64,000 bases of DNA from Streptomyces ochraceiscleroticus. GTDB taxonomy: Bacteria; Actinomycetota; Actinomycetes; Streptomycetales; Streptomycetaceae. The notes under the pieces were generated by a model. It searched no databases, was not told where the DNA came from, and saw only the letters and a program-made list of their open reading frames with translations. How positions within the stretch are numbered: position 1 is the stretch's first letter; every line of letters starts with the position of its first letter. Shown here in pieces: positions 33,026 to 40,738 of the stretch. Made by a program: the position numbers and the translations under genes. The stretch spans positions 62,001 through 126,000 of the forward strand of contig NZ_JOAX01000026.1 in the NCBI RefSeq assembly GCF_000720485.1. Reading direction: 5' to 3'.

Positions 33026-34048
33026 ATGAACACCCGAGCCGCCTCGGTCAACCGCCGCCAAGCGGGCCTCGCGCTCACCGCGCTCGCCGTACTCGCCCTG
33101 ACCACCGCCTGCGGCGGCAAGGACTACGCGTCGTCCGCCGGCGACCGGGTCCAGCCCGCCGGCCAAAGCGCCTCCGACAACGGCTCCGGCTACGACTACG
33201 GGTCGGGGTCGGACAAGGGCGGCGGATACGGCAAGGACTCGGCCGGTGGCGCCGCGGCCGGCGGGCTGGGCGCGGCCGCCAAGACCCTCGCCCTCAAGGA
33301 GGCGCCGGGGCTGGGCAAGATCGTCACCGACGGTCAGGGCGTGACCCTGTACCGCTTCGACAAGGACACCGCCAAGCCGCCGAAGTCCGCCTGCGCCGGC
33401 GACTGCGCCTCGACCTGGCCGCCGGTCCCCGCGGCCGACGCCAAGGCCGCCGCCGGCATCAACGCGGCCGACCTCGGCTCGGTCACCCGCGCCGACGGCG
33501 GCAAGCAGCTCACGCTCGGCGGCTGGCCGGTGTACCGGTACGCCAAGGACACCGGGCCCGGGGATACCAAGGGCCAGGACGTCGGCGGCGTCTGGCACGC
33601 GCTGGCGGCGGACGGCGGCAAGGCCGGCGAGGCGGCCCCGCAGAAGCCCCCCGCCGCGCCCGGGGCGGACGTCTCGGTCGCCGACAACGCGATGCTCGGG
33701 AAGATCATCGTCGACGGCAAGGGCCGCACCCTGTACCGCTTCACCAAGGACAGCCCCTGGCCGATGAAGTTCGCCTGCACCGGCGCCTGCCTGGACACCT
33801 GGAAACCCGCGAAACCGGCCGACAAGAGCAAGATCGAGGGGGTGGCGGCCAAGCTGATCACGACCGTCAAGCGCCCCGACGGCACCGAGCAACTGGCCGT
33901 GGACTGCTGGCCGATGTACCTGTTCAAGGGGGACAAGGCGCCCGGCGACGTCAACGGACAGGGCGTGAAGGGCACCTGGTTCACGGTCGGCCCGGACGGC
34001 AAGAAGATCACCAAGTCGGCCGCGGCAACCGGCTCGTACTCGTACTAA
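33026..34048 (+). CDS. Lipoprotein with two COG4315-type repeats (SCO0930-like)
   Basis: 340 residues. Signal with lipobox near LTTACGG (Cys about 29), a Gly/Tyr/Asp-rich spacer, then two secreted repeats: first with GVTLYRFDKDT, CAGDCASTWPPV, GGWPVYRYAKDT; second with GRTLYRFTKDS, CTGACLDTWKP, CWPMYLFKGDKAPGDVNGQG. Each repeat has a Cys pair and an aromatic YRF core. Family function unknown, but homologues frequently adjoin ferredoxin or oxidoreductase genes. ATG at 33026 follows GAAGGAG. Its last 4 bases overlap the sortase gene convergently. Confidence 0.88.
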   Translation: MNTRAASVNRRQAGLALTALAVLALTTACGGKDYASSAGDRVQPAGQSASDNGSGYDYGSGSDKGGGYGKDSAGGAAAGGLGAAAKTLALKEAPGLGKIVTDGQGVTLYRFDKDTAKPPKSACAGDCASTWPPVPAADAKAAAGINAADLGSVTRADGGKQLTLGGWPVYRYAKDTGPGDTKGQDVGGVWHALAADGGKAGEAAPQKPPAAPGADVSVADNAMLGKIIVDGKGRTLYRFTKDSPWPMKFACTGACLDTWKPAKPADKSKIEGVAAKLITTVKRPDGTEQLAVDCWPMYLFKGDKAPGDVNGQGVKGTWFTVGPDGKKITKSAAATGSYSY

Positions 34049-34773
34049 CGCGGCTCGGCCCTCGCCAGCCGCCCCCAGACCACCAGCCGGTACGTCGAGG
34101 TGTACTCCGGCGTGCAGGTCGTCAGGGTGAGGTAGTACCCGGGGGCCGTGTAGCGGTGGCCGGGGTGGACGGAGCTGTGCGGGATCCTCGCCAGCACCGT
34201 CCCGTCACCGGGCGTGGTCTGCGGCAGCGTCCGCTCGACGACATAGGTGTAGCGGGCCCCGGCGGTGTCGATGCGTACGGTGTCGCCGGGCCGCAGCCGG
34301 TCGAGGCGGCGGAACGGCTCACCGTGGGTGTTGCGGTGCCCGGCCAGCGCGACGTTCCCCGCGCGGCCGGGCTGCGCCGTCCGCGGGTAGTGCCCCACGT
34401 ACCCCTTGTCGAGCACGCCGGTCTTGCCGATCCCCTCCGCGACGGGCGCGGTGACGCCGAGGCGGGGGATGCGGAGGACGGCGTACGCCGGGTCCGGAGC
34501 GGGGCGGGGAACTTTCGCCGTCGGCGTGGCGCTCGGGGCCTCGGAGGGACCGGGCCGCGGCGCGGGCGCCCGCCACTGCCGCTCCAGCCGGGACACCCGC
34601 TGCCGCGCGTCCGCCCGCGCCTCCTGGTTGGTCCACCAGAGCTGGTGGACCACGAGCAGGACCAGGACGGCGCCGAGGGTCACCGCCAGCTCCGCCGCCG
34701 TCCACACCAGTCGCACCACCACCGGTATCCGCTCCCGCACGCGGGCACGGTAGGGCCTGCGCCCTGCAATCAC
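34045..34773 (-). CDS. Class E sortase
   Basis: 242 residues. N-terminal membrane helix (about 26-46), Pro-rich stalk, then a complete sortase domain: VALAGHRNTHGEPF with catalytic His146, LTLTTCTP with Cys220 and the Arg in TYRLVVWGR (229). Class E enzymes in actinomycetes attach LAxTG-type proteins such as long chaplins to the wall. No substrate with a sorting signal is adjacent. GTG at 34773 (TGGGGATTGC upstream). Convergent with and touching the lipoprotein gene. Confidence 0.92.
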   Translation of the reverse strand: MIAGRRPYRARVRERIPVVVRLVWTAAELAVTLGAVLVLLVVHQLWWTNQEARADARQRVSRLERQWRAPAPRPGPSEAPSATPTAKVPRPAPDPAYAVLRIPRLGVTAPVAEGIGKTGVLDKGYVGHYPRTAQPGRAGNVALAGHRNTHGEPFRRLDRLRPGDTVRIDTAGARYTYVVERTLPQTTPGDGTVLARIPHSSVHPGHRYTAPGYYLTLTTCTPEYTSTYRLVVWGRLARAEPR

Positions 34774-34823
34774 CAGAGCAATCCCCAGAGTGCTGACGCC
34801 ACGTCAGCGGCCCTGCGCCCGGG

Positions 34824-36173
34824 TCAGCCGCCCACCGCCCGCGACACCGTGTAGATCACCAGGCCCGCCAGCGCGCCCACGACCGTGCCGTTGATCCGGA
34901 TGAACTGCAGGTCCCGGCCGATGTGCGCCTCGATCTTCTTCGAGGTGTGCTCGGCGTCCCAGCCCGCGACCGTGTCCGTGATCAGCAGCGTGATCTCGTC
35001 GCGGTACGTCGTGACGACGTACACCGCCGCGCCCTCCAGCCAGCCGTCGACCTTGCCCTGCAGCCGGCCGTCGGCGGCCAGCCGCTTGCCCAGCGACAGC
35101 AGCGCGCCGCGCACCCGCAGCCGCAGCTCGCTCCGCTCGTCCTCGGCGGCCGCGACCATCATCGCGCGCACCGAGCCCCACGCCGAGGCGATCAGGTCCT
35201 GCACCTCGCCGCGGCCCAGCACCTCCGACTTCAGCCGCTCCACCCGCGCCCGGGTGTCCGTATCGGTCTGCAGGTCGCCCGCGAAGTCGGTCAGGAAGCG
35301 GTCCAGCGCGCCGCGCGCGGGATGGTCCGGCATGTCCCGCATCTCCGTCACGAAGCGCAGCAGCTCCTTGTAGACCCGGTCGCCGACCTTGCGGTCCACG
35401 AAGCGCGGAGTCCAGCCGGGCGCGCCGCCGGCCACCGCCGCCATGACGGGCGCTGAGTGCGTGACGAGCCAGTCGTGGGCCCGCGCGCACACCAGGTCCA
35501 CCATCCGGGTGTGGCCGCCGTCCGCGACGACCTTCTCCAGCATCGTGCCGAGCCCGGGGGCGATCTCCTGCGCGTCGGCGCGGCGGGTGATCGCCTCGCC
35601 GACCACGGCCTGTACGTCGGAGTCGCGCAGCACGGTCAGCGCGCCGCGCAGCGCCGTCGACAGCTCGGCGGTGACCCGGTCCGCGTGCTCGGGATCGGCG
35701 AGCCAGTGGCCGAGCCTGCTGCCGATGCCGACCTTGCGCAGCCGCTGCCGTACGACCTCGCCGGAGAGGAAGTTCTCCCCGACGAAGTCGCCGAGGCTCC
35801 GGCCGAGCTGGTCCTTCTTCGTCGGGATGATCGCGGTGTGCGGGATGGGCAGCCCGAGCGGCCGCCGGAACAGCGCGGTCACCGCGAACCAGTCGGCGAG
35901 CGCGCCGACCATGCCGGCCTCGGCGGCCGCTGCCACATAGCCCGTCCAGCCGCCGGCCCCGGCCGCACCCGCCCACTTCGCCAGCGCGTACACCAGGGCG
36001 ACGGCCAGCAGCAGACAGGTGGCGAGGGTCTTCATGCGGCGCACCCCGCGCCGCTTCTCCTCGTCGGCCTCGTTGAATGTGAAACCGGCCACAGGGCCGG
36101 TGGCGACGCCGGCCGCGGGGGCCTCCTCCGCGCCGGCGGCCACGTCCGTCTCCGTCCGTTCCATCCGCTCCAT
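34824..36173 (-). CDS. DUF445 family membrane protein
   Basis: 449 residues. One N-terminal helix (about 48-65), a second hydrophobic AAEAGMVGALADWFAVTALF with the family landmark ADWFAV, then a long helical cytoplasmic or periplasmic part, and a final helix (VVGALAGLVIYTVSRA). DUF445 proteins are conserved but uncharacterised; YheB is one. Start ATG 36173 or 36164. Stands alone between a sortase and an SGNH esterase gene. Confidence 0.9.
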   Translation of the reverse strand: MERMERTETDVAAGAEEAPAAGVATGPVAGFTFNEADEEKRRGVRRMKTLATCLLLAVALVYALAKWAGAAGAGGWTGYVAAAAEAGMVGALADWFAVTALFRRPLGLPIPHTAIIPTKKDQLGRSLGDFVGENFLSGEVVRQRLRKVGIGSRLGHWLADPEHADRVTAELSTALRGALTVLRDSDVQAVVGEAITRRADAQEIAPGLGTMLEKVVADGGHTRMVDLVCARAHDWLVTHSAPVMAAVAGGAPGWTPRFVDRKVGDRVYKELLRFVTEMRDMPDHPARGALDRFLTDFAGDLQTDTDTRARVERLKSEVLGRGEVQDLIASAWGSVRAMMVAAAEDERSELRLRVRGALLSLGKRLAADGRLQGKVDGWLEGAAVYVVTTYRDEITLLITDTVAGWDAEHTSKKIEAHIGRDLQFIRINGTVVGALAGLVIYTVSRAVGG

Positions 36174-36432
36174 CCGTTCGCCCCGTCCCCGTGTATGTCC
36201 AACTGTGACCTAGTCCTGGTCCCGCTCCTGGAACGAACCACGAGTTCCCGTCGTCCCACAGGTCGAGCGCAACGCCTCTCAGCCTCTTCGGCGGGAGGGA
36301 GCCGCCGGGCATCCGCACCGGCCGACATGGGATCATGACGGATCGATCGGAGTGCGACGGCGCCGCTGATCAGACGCTGCCCTTGCCCATCCGGAGCCAG
36401 TGGCTCCGCCTTCTCCAGGAGAACGCCCCCGC

Positions 36433-37740
36433 ATGACCAAAAGTGTGGGTTACGCCCTGCTCGCCGGCCTGGCGGCAGTGGTGGTCCTCGTCTCGACCGC
36501 GATCTTCGTCGGGGTCGGCGGCAGCGGCGGCGGCACCGGCAGCGATCCGCACAATCCGAACTCCGCGGCCCCCGCCGTCTCCGGCCAGTGGATCGGCACC
36601 TGGTCCGCCTCCGCGGCGGCCGCCGAGCCGGGCACCCTGGACGGGTACGCGGGCATGTCGATACGGAACGTGATCCACACCAGCGTCGGCGGCTCCAGCG
36701 CCCGCATCCAGCTCTCCAACCTCTACGGCACCCGGCCTCTGGCGATCACCCATGCCACGATCGCGCTGGCCGCGGCCCCGAACAACCCCTCCGCGGCGGC
36801 CGGCACGATGCGCCGCCTGAGCTTCGGTGACCGCACCTCCGTCGTCATCCCGGCCGGCGGCGCGATAACGAGCGACCCGGTGCGGCTGGACGTGCCGCAC
36901 GACGCGGACCTGCTGGTCACCACGTACTCCCCGGCCCCCTCCGGGCCCGTCACCTACCACCCGTACGCCCGCCAGACCTCCTACCTGGCGCGCGGCGACC
37001 GGGCGGCGGACGACGCGGGCACGGCGTACACCGAGCAGAGCCCGTACTGGCGCTACCTCACCGGCGTCGACGTGTGGAGCCGCGAGGCCAAGGGCTCGGT
37101 CGTCGTCATCGGCGACTCGATCACCGACGGCATCACCTCCACCATGGGCGCCAACCACCGCTGGACCGACTTCCTGGCCGAGCGGCTGCGCGAGGAGCCC
37201 GGCGCGCCCCGCCTGGGCGTCCTCAACCAGGGCATCAGCGGCAACCGCCTGCTGATCGACGGCAGCCGCTACTCCCCCAACAACGGCCCCAGCGTGCTCA
37301 CCCGGCTGGACCGCGACGCGCTCTCCCGCTCCGGCGTGCAGGCCGTCATCGTCGAGATCGGGCTGAACGACCTCTTCAAGACGCCGCGTCAGTGGGACCC
37401 CGCGAAGCTGGTCGCGGGCATGCGCAAGGTCGTCAAGCAGGCCCACGCACGCGGCCTGCGGGTCACCGGCTCCACGCTCACCCCGTTCTACGGCCACCGC
37501 GGCTACTCGGTCCGGATGGACCAGGTGCGCCAGGCGGTGAACGCCCAGATCCGGGCCGGAAACGTGTACGACAACGTGGTCGACTTCGACAAGGCGCTGC
37601 GCGACCCGGCCCAGCCGAACCGGCTGCGCGCCGAGTACGACTCCGGTGACCATCTGCACCCCAGCGACGAGGGCTACAAGGCGATGGCCCGCTCGGTGGA
37701 CCTCAAGCACCTCAAGGGGTCGACGCCGGCGGCACTGTAA
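36433..37740 (+). CDS. Secreted SGNH/GDSL-family hydrolase
   Basis: 435 residues. Signal anchor (LLAGLAAVVVLVSTAIFVGV), an N-terminal beta domain starting WIGTWSASAAAAE, then an SGNH hydrolase: VVVIGDSITDG (block I Ser near 223), GISGNRLL (block II Gly), EIGLNDLF (block III Asn), and DHLHPSDEGY (block V Asp/His). Likely an extracellular esterase or lipase. ATG at 36433 with AGGAGAA upstream. A 15-bp tandem duplication covers its stop codon. Confidence 0.92.
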   Translation: MTKSVGYALLAGLAAVVVLVSTAIFVGVGGSGGGTGSDPHNPNSAAPAVSGQWIGTWSASAAAAEPGTLDGYAGMSIRNVIHTSVGGSSARIQLSNLYGTRPLAITHATIALAAAPNNPSAAAGTMRRLSFGDRTSVVIPAGGAITSDPVRLDVPHDADLLVTTYSPAPSGPVTYHPYARQTSYLARGDRAADDAGTAYTEQSPYWRYLTGVDVWSREAKGSVVVIGDSITDGITSTMGANHRWTDFLAERLREEPGAPRLGVLNQGISGNRLLIDGSRYSPNNGPSVLTRLDRDALSRSGVQAVIVEIGLNDLFKTPRQWDPAKLVAGMRKVVKQAHARGLRVTGSTLTPFYGHRGYSVRMDQVRQAVNAQIRAGNVYDNVVDFDKALRDPAQPNRLRAEYDSGDHLHPSDEGYKAMARSVDLKHLKGSTPAAL

Positions 37741-37760
37741 GGGCGGGCGCTGTAAGGGCG
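37731..37760. repeat. 15-bp tandem duplication carrying the SGNH hydrolase stop codon
   Basis: GGCACTGTAAGGGCG then GGCGCTGTAAGGGCG. TAA of the first copy is the stop; the second copy puts another TAA in frame 15 bases on. Confidence 0.9.
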
Positions 37761-37787
37761 GCGGGCGCTGTTGCTTCAGCGCCCGCC
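37760..37787. terminator. Terminator between SGNH hydrolase and ABC ATPase genes
   Basis: GGCGGGCGCTG / CAGCGCCCGCC with a TTGCTT loop, 11 bp, in the convergent gap. Confidence 0.8.
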
Positions 37788-37797
37788 GGTCCGGTCC

Positions 37798-38781
37798 TCA
37801 CTCGGCGCGTCCCGTGTACATCCGTGCGATCACGTCCTCGATGTCCGGCTCCCGTACCGAGAGGTCCACCAGCGGCCAGCGCTCCGCGACCGCCGCCACC
37901 ACCGGCGCCGCGCTCTGCGACGCCGGGAACGCCAGCCACTGCCGCGGCCCCTCCACCTTCACCGTCCGCGCGCCCGGCACGCCCTCGATCGGCGCCATCT
38001 CCCGCGCCAGGTCCACCACCAGCGTCCGCTCGCTCTCCCCCACCTCGTGCAGCCCCGCGAGCCCGCCGTCGTACACCAGCCGCCCGTGGTCGATCACCAT
38101 CACCCGCCGGCACAACTGCTCGATGTCGGTGAGGTCGTGGGTGGTGAGCAGGACGGTCGTGTCCAGCGAGGCGTTCACCTCGCGCAGGAAGTCCCGCACC
38201 CGCGCCTTGCTGATCACATCGAGGCCGATCGTCGGCTCGTCCAGGTACAGCACCTCCGGGTCGTGCAGCAGCGCCGCCGCGATGTCCCCGCGCATCCGCT
38301 GCCCCAGCGAGAGCTGCCGCACCGGCGCCGCCAGCAGCGGCCCGAGGTCCAGCAGTTCCACGCACCGGTCGAGGTTCTTGCGGTACGTGTCGTACGGCAC
38401 CCGGTACATCCGCCGCACCAGCTCGTAGGAGTCCCGCAGCGGCAGGTCCCACCACAGGGTCGTGCGCTGCCCGAAGACCACGCCCATCCGGCGGGCCAGC
38501 CCGGTGCGTTCGCGGGAGGGGTCGATGCCCGCCACCCGGATGCGGCCCGCGCTGGGCACCAGAATGCCCGTCAGCATCTTGACGGTGGTGGACTTCCCCG
38601 CGCCGTTCGGGCCGATGTACCCCACCATCTCGCCGCGCCCCACGGTGAAGGAGATGCCGTCCACGGCCCGCACCTCGTGCTTGGTGCGCCGCAGCCGGCC
38701 CGCCTTGCGCCGCACCTGGAAGACCTTCCGCACCCCGTCCAGTTCGATGAAGGGCGTCTCCGCGCCAGTACCGTCCGTCAT
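37798..38781 (-). CDS. ABC-2 type exporter, ATP-binding protein
   Basis: 327 residues. Walker A IGPNGAGKSTT near residue 56, Q-loop FGQRTTLWWDLPL, signature LSLGQRMRGDIAAAL, Walker B VLYLDEPTIGLD, H-loop LTTHDLTD. The long C-terminal extension (about 235-327) is typical of exporters of this type. Third gene of an operon with two ABC-2 permeases; 2 bases separate it from the preceding permease stop. Cargo unknown. Confidence 0.92.
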   Translation of the reverse strand: MTDGTGAETPFIELDGVRKVFQVRRKAGRLRRTKHEVRAVDGISFTVGRGEMVGYIGPNGAGKSTTVKMLTGILVPSAGRIRVAGIDPSRERTGLARRMGVVFGQRTTLWWDLPLRDSYELVRRMYRVPYDTYRKNLDRCVELLDLGPLLAAPVRQLSLGQRMRGDIAAALLHDPEVLYLDEPTIGLDVISKARVRDFLREVNASLDTTVLLTTHDLTDIEQLCRRVMVIDHGRLVYDGGLAGLHEVGESERTLVVDLAREMAPIEGVPGARTVKVEGPRQWLAFPASQSAAPVVAAVAERWPLVDLSVREPDIEDVIARMYTGRAE

Positions 38782-38783
38782 GA

Positions 38784-39617
38784 TCAGCTCCCCGTGCTCC
38801 GGTAACCGCGCAGCCCCGCCCGCCACGCCAGCGCCGCTCCCCCGCACATCACCGCGGCCACCACCGGCCCCATGAAGTCCACCCAGCCCGGCAGCCCCAG
38901 CGGGTCGTCGCGGCCCATCAGGCGCAGCGCGGGCAGCCAGTTCACGAAGGCCAGCGGGACGACGAAGGTGGCGCCCCGGACCAGGTCCTTGGCGAAGACG
39001 GAGGGCGGGTACTGCAGCATCGCGTTTCCGCCATATGTGAAGGAGTTCTGCACCTGGGCGGCGTCCTGGGCCCAGAACTGGAAGGCGGCGCCGAGCGTGA
39101 AGATCGCGCCGAATATCGCCGCGCCGCTCAGCAGCATCGCCGCGACCAGCACCACCCGGCCCGGCGTCCAGTCCACCTGAACGCGGGTCAGCGCCCAGCC
39201 CAGTACCACCATGGCCTGCGCGAGCCGCCCGACCCGGCGCAGCGCGAACCGGTCCGCGGCCACCTGCACGTACACCGGCGCCGGGCGCACCAGAAGGATG
39301 TCCAGCGTGCCGTCGCGCACCCGTGAGCCGAGCCGCTCCACGTTGCCCAGCAACAGGTCCGCGAGCCCCAGCGCGGTGGCCGACGACCCGCACAAAAGGG
39401 CCACTTCGGGCAGCCCGAATCCGCCGAGCGTGTCGATGTGCGAGAACATCAGAAGGATCGTCACGAACTCCAGGCCGCTGCCCGCGGCATTGCCGACGGC
39501 CATGATCACAAACGACGCCCGGTAGGTGAGTGTGGACCGGACCCACATCGCTACGATCAGCAGGTACGCCCGTACCCCGTGCCGCACCAGCGCGGCCCGC
39601 CCGAAAGACTCAGCCAC
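38784..39617 (-). CDS. ABC-2 type permease, second subunit
   Basis: 277 residues with about six hydrophobic segments. The VRDGTLDILLVRP loop is characteristic of the DUF990/ABC-2 permease group that pairs with this type of ATPase. GTG at 39617 overlaps the end of the upstream permease gene by 8 bases. Forms a heteromeric channel with the other permease. Confidence 0.88.
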   Translation of the reverse strand: MAESFGRAALVRHGVRAYLLIVAMWVRSTLTYRASFVIMAVGNAAGSGLEFVTILLMFSHIDTLGGFGLPEVALLCGSSATALGLADLLLGNVERLGSRVRDGTLDILLVRPAPVYVQVAADRFALRRVGRLAQAMVVLGWALTRVQVDWTPGRVVLVAAMLLSGAAIFGAIFTLGAAFQFWAQDAAQVQNSFTYGGNAMLQYPPSVFAKDLVRGATFVVPLAFVNWLPALRLMGRDDPLGLPGWVDFMGPVVAAVMCGGAALAWRAGLRGYRSTGS

Positions 39618-40455
39618 CCTGCACCACCACCTTCCGGGTGGCCGCCGACTGGACCAGCCGGCCCACCGTCAGCAGCGCCGCCGCCCAGCCCGCCTGGAAC
39701 GCCAGCGCGCCGAGCACGGCGGCCCCCTCGTACCGCCCCAGCAGCACATCGGCCGGCACCTGGAGGGCCGAGGCCCACGGCAGCAGCCGCGCGACCTCGC
39801 CGAAGCCGCCGGGGAAGGCCCGCAGCGGCAGCAGCATCCCGGAGAAGAACATCGCCGCCAGACCGCTGAGCACCGCCACCCCGGCGCTGTCCAGCAGCCA
39901 GAAAGCGGTGAGCGCCACGAGGTAGCGCAGGGCGAAGCCGACGGTCACCGCGAGCACCACGGACACCAGGAAGGCCGCCCACAGGGCCGGATCGGCGGGC
40001 AGCGCGAGGTCGAAGGCCAGCGCGCCGACCGCCATCGGCACCACCCCGCGACCGAGGAGCTGGAAGCCGGCCCGGCCCAGGTCGGCGGCGAGCCACCACA
40101 GTTGGAGGTCGGCCGGCCGGTGGAGGTCGACGGCGATGTCCCCGTTACGGATGCGCTCCTGCAGCTCGTCCAGGCCGCCCCCGATGGCCAGCGCCACCGT
40201 CGCCAGCAGCGCCTGGCCGACCCACACGAAGGTCAGCGCCTGTGCCTGGTCGTAGCCGCCGAGCCGCGGCCGCTCGGCCCACAGCGCCTGATACGTGTAG
40301 GCGATGATGAACCCGAAGACGGTGTTGGTGAACACGCCGGCGGCGGTGGCGGTGCGGTAGGTCGCGTACCGCCGGAAACCGCCCCGCGCGACGGCCGCGT
40401 ACAGCCCCACGGCTCCGCCCACTGCCCCGCCCCCCGCCGTCCGGTGCCAAAACAC
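39610..40455 (-). CDS. ABC-2 type permease, first subunit
   Basis: 281 residues, six hydrophobic segments, with the parallel loop IRNGDIAVDLHRPADLQLW seen in the partner permease as well. FGFIIAYTYQALWAE in the first helices. First gene of the three-gene exporter operon; ATG at 40455. Upstream gap of 283 bases to the divergent PBP gene. Confidence 0.87.
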   Translation of the reverse strand: MFWHRTAGGGAVGGAVGLYAAVARGGFRRYATYRTATAAGVFTNTVFGFIIAYTYQALWAERPRLGGYDQAQALTFVWVGQALLATVALAIGGGLDELQERIRNGDIAVDLHRPADLQLWWLAADLGRAGFQLLGRGVVPMAVGALAFDLALPADPALWAAFLVSVVLAVTVGFALRYLVALTAFWLLDSAGVAVLSGLAAMFFSGMLLPLRAFPGGFGEVARLLPWASALQVPADVLLGRYEGAAVLGALAFQAGWAAALLTVGRLVQSAATRKVVVQGG

Positions 40456-40594
40456 CCGAGGCTAGCCCTGTCGGCGGGGACGCACCACGCGTTTATCACC
40501 CGTACTGGTGAGGCAAGGAACCCATTCGGCCGGTCACAGACCGGTCACATGTGCGTGCCACCCTCTGGGCCTGGAACGCATGATGCGAGAGTTT

Positions 40595-40626
40595 CTTATC
40601 GGGCGACAGCCCCTTATCGGGCGACA
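40595..40626. repeat. Direct repeat CTTATCGGGCGACA, 18-bp period, before PBP gene
   Basis: Two exact 14-bp copies (40595-40608, 40613-40626) in an AT-richer patch followed by CGATAGATAAAGCC and a T7 run. Located 113-144 bases before the PBP start in the gap shared with the exporter operon; may be a regulator site. Confidence 0.55.
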
Positions 40627-40738
40627 CCTTCTTTTCGATAGATAAAGCCTTTTTTTGACGTAGGGCGCGAATCGCCCACCACGACACCGATCCCGCCGCA
40701 GCACAACCATCGGCGGCGGCCGAGGAGTCAGTACTGAC

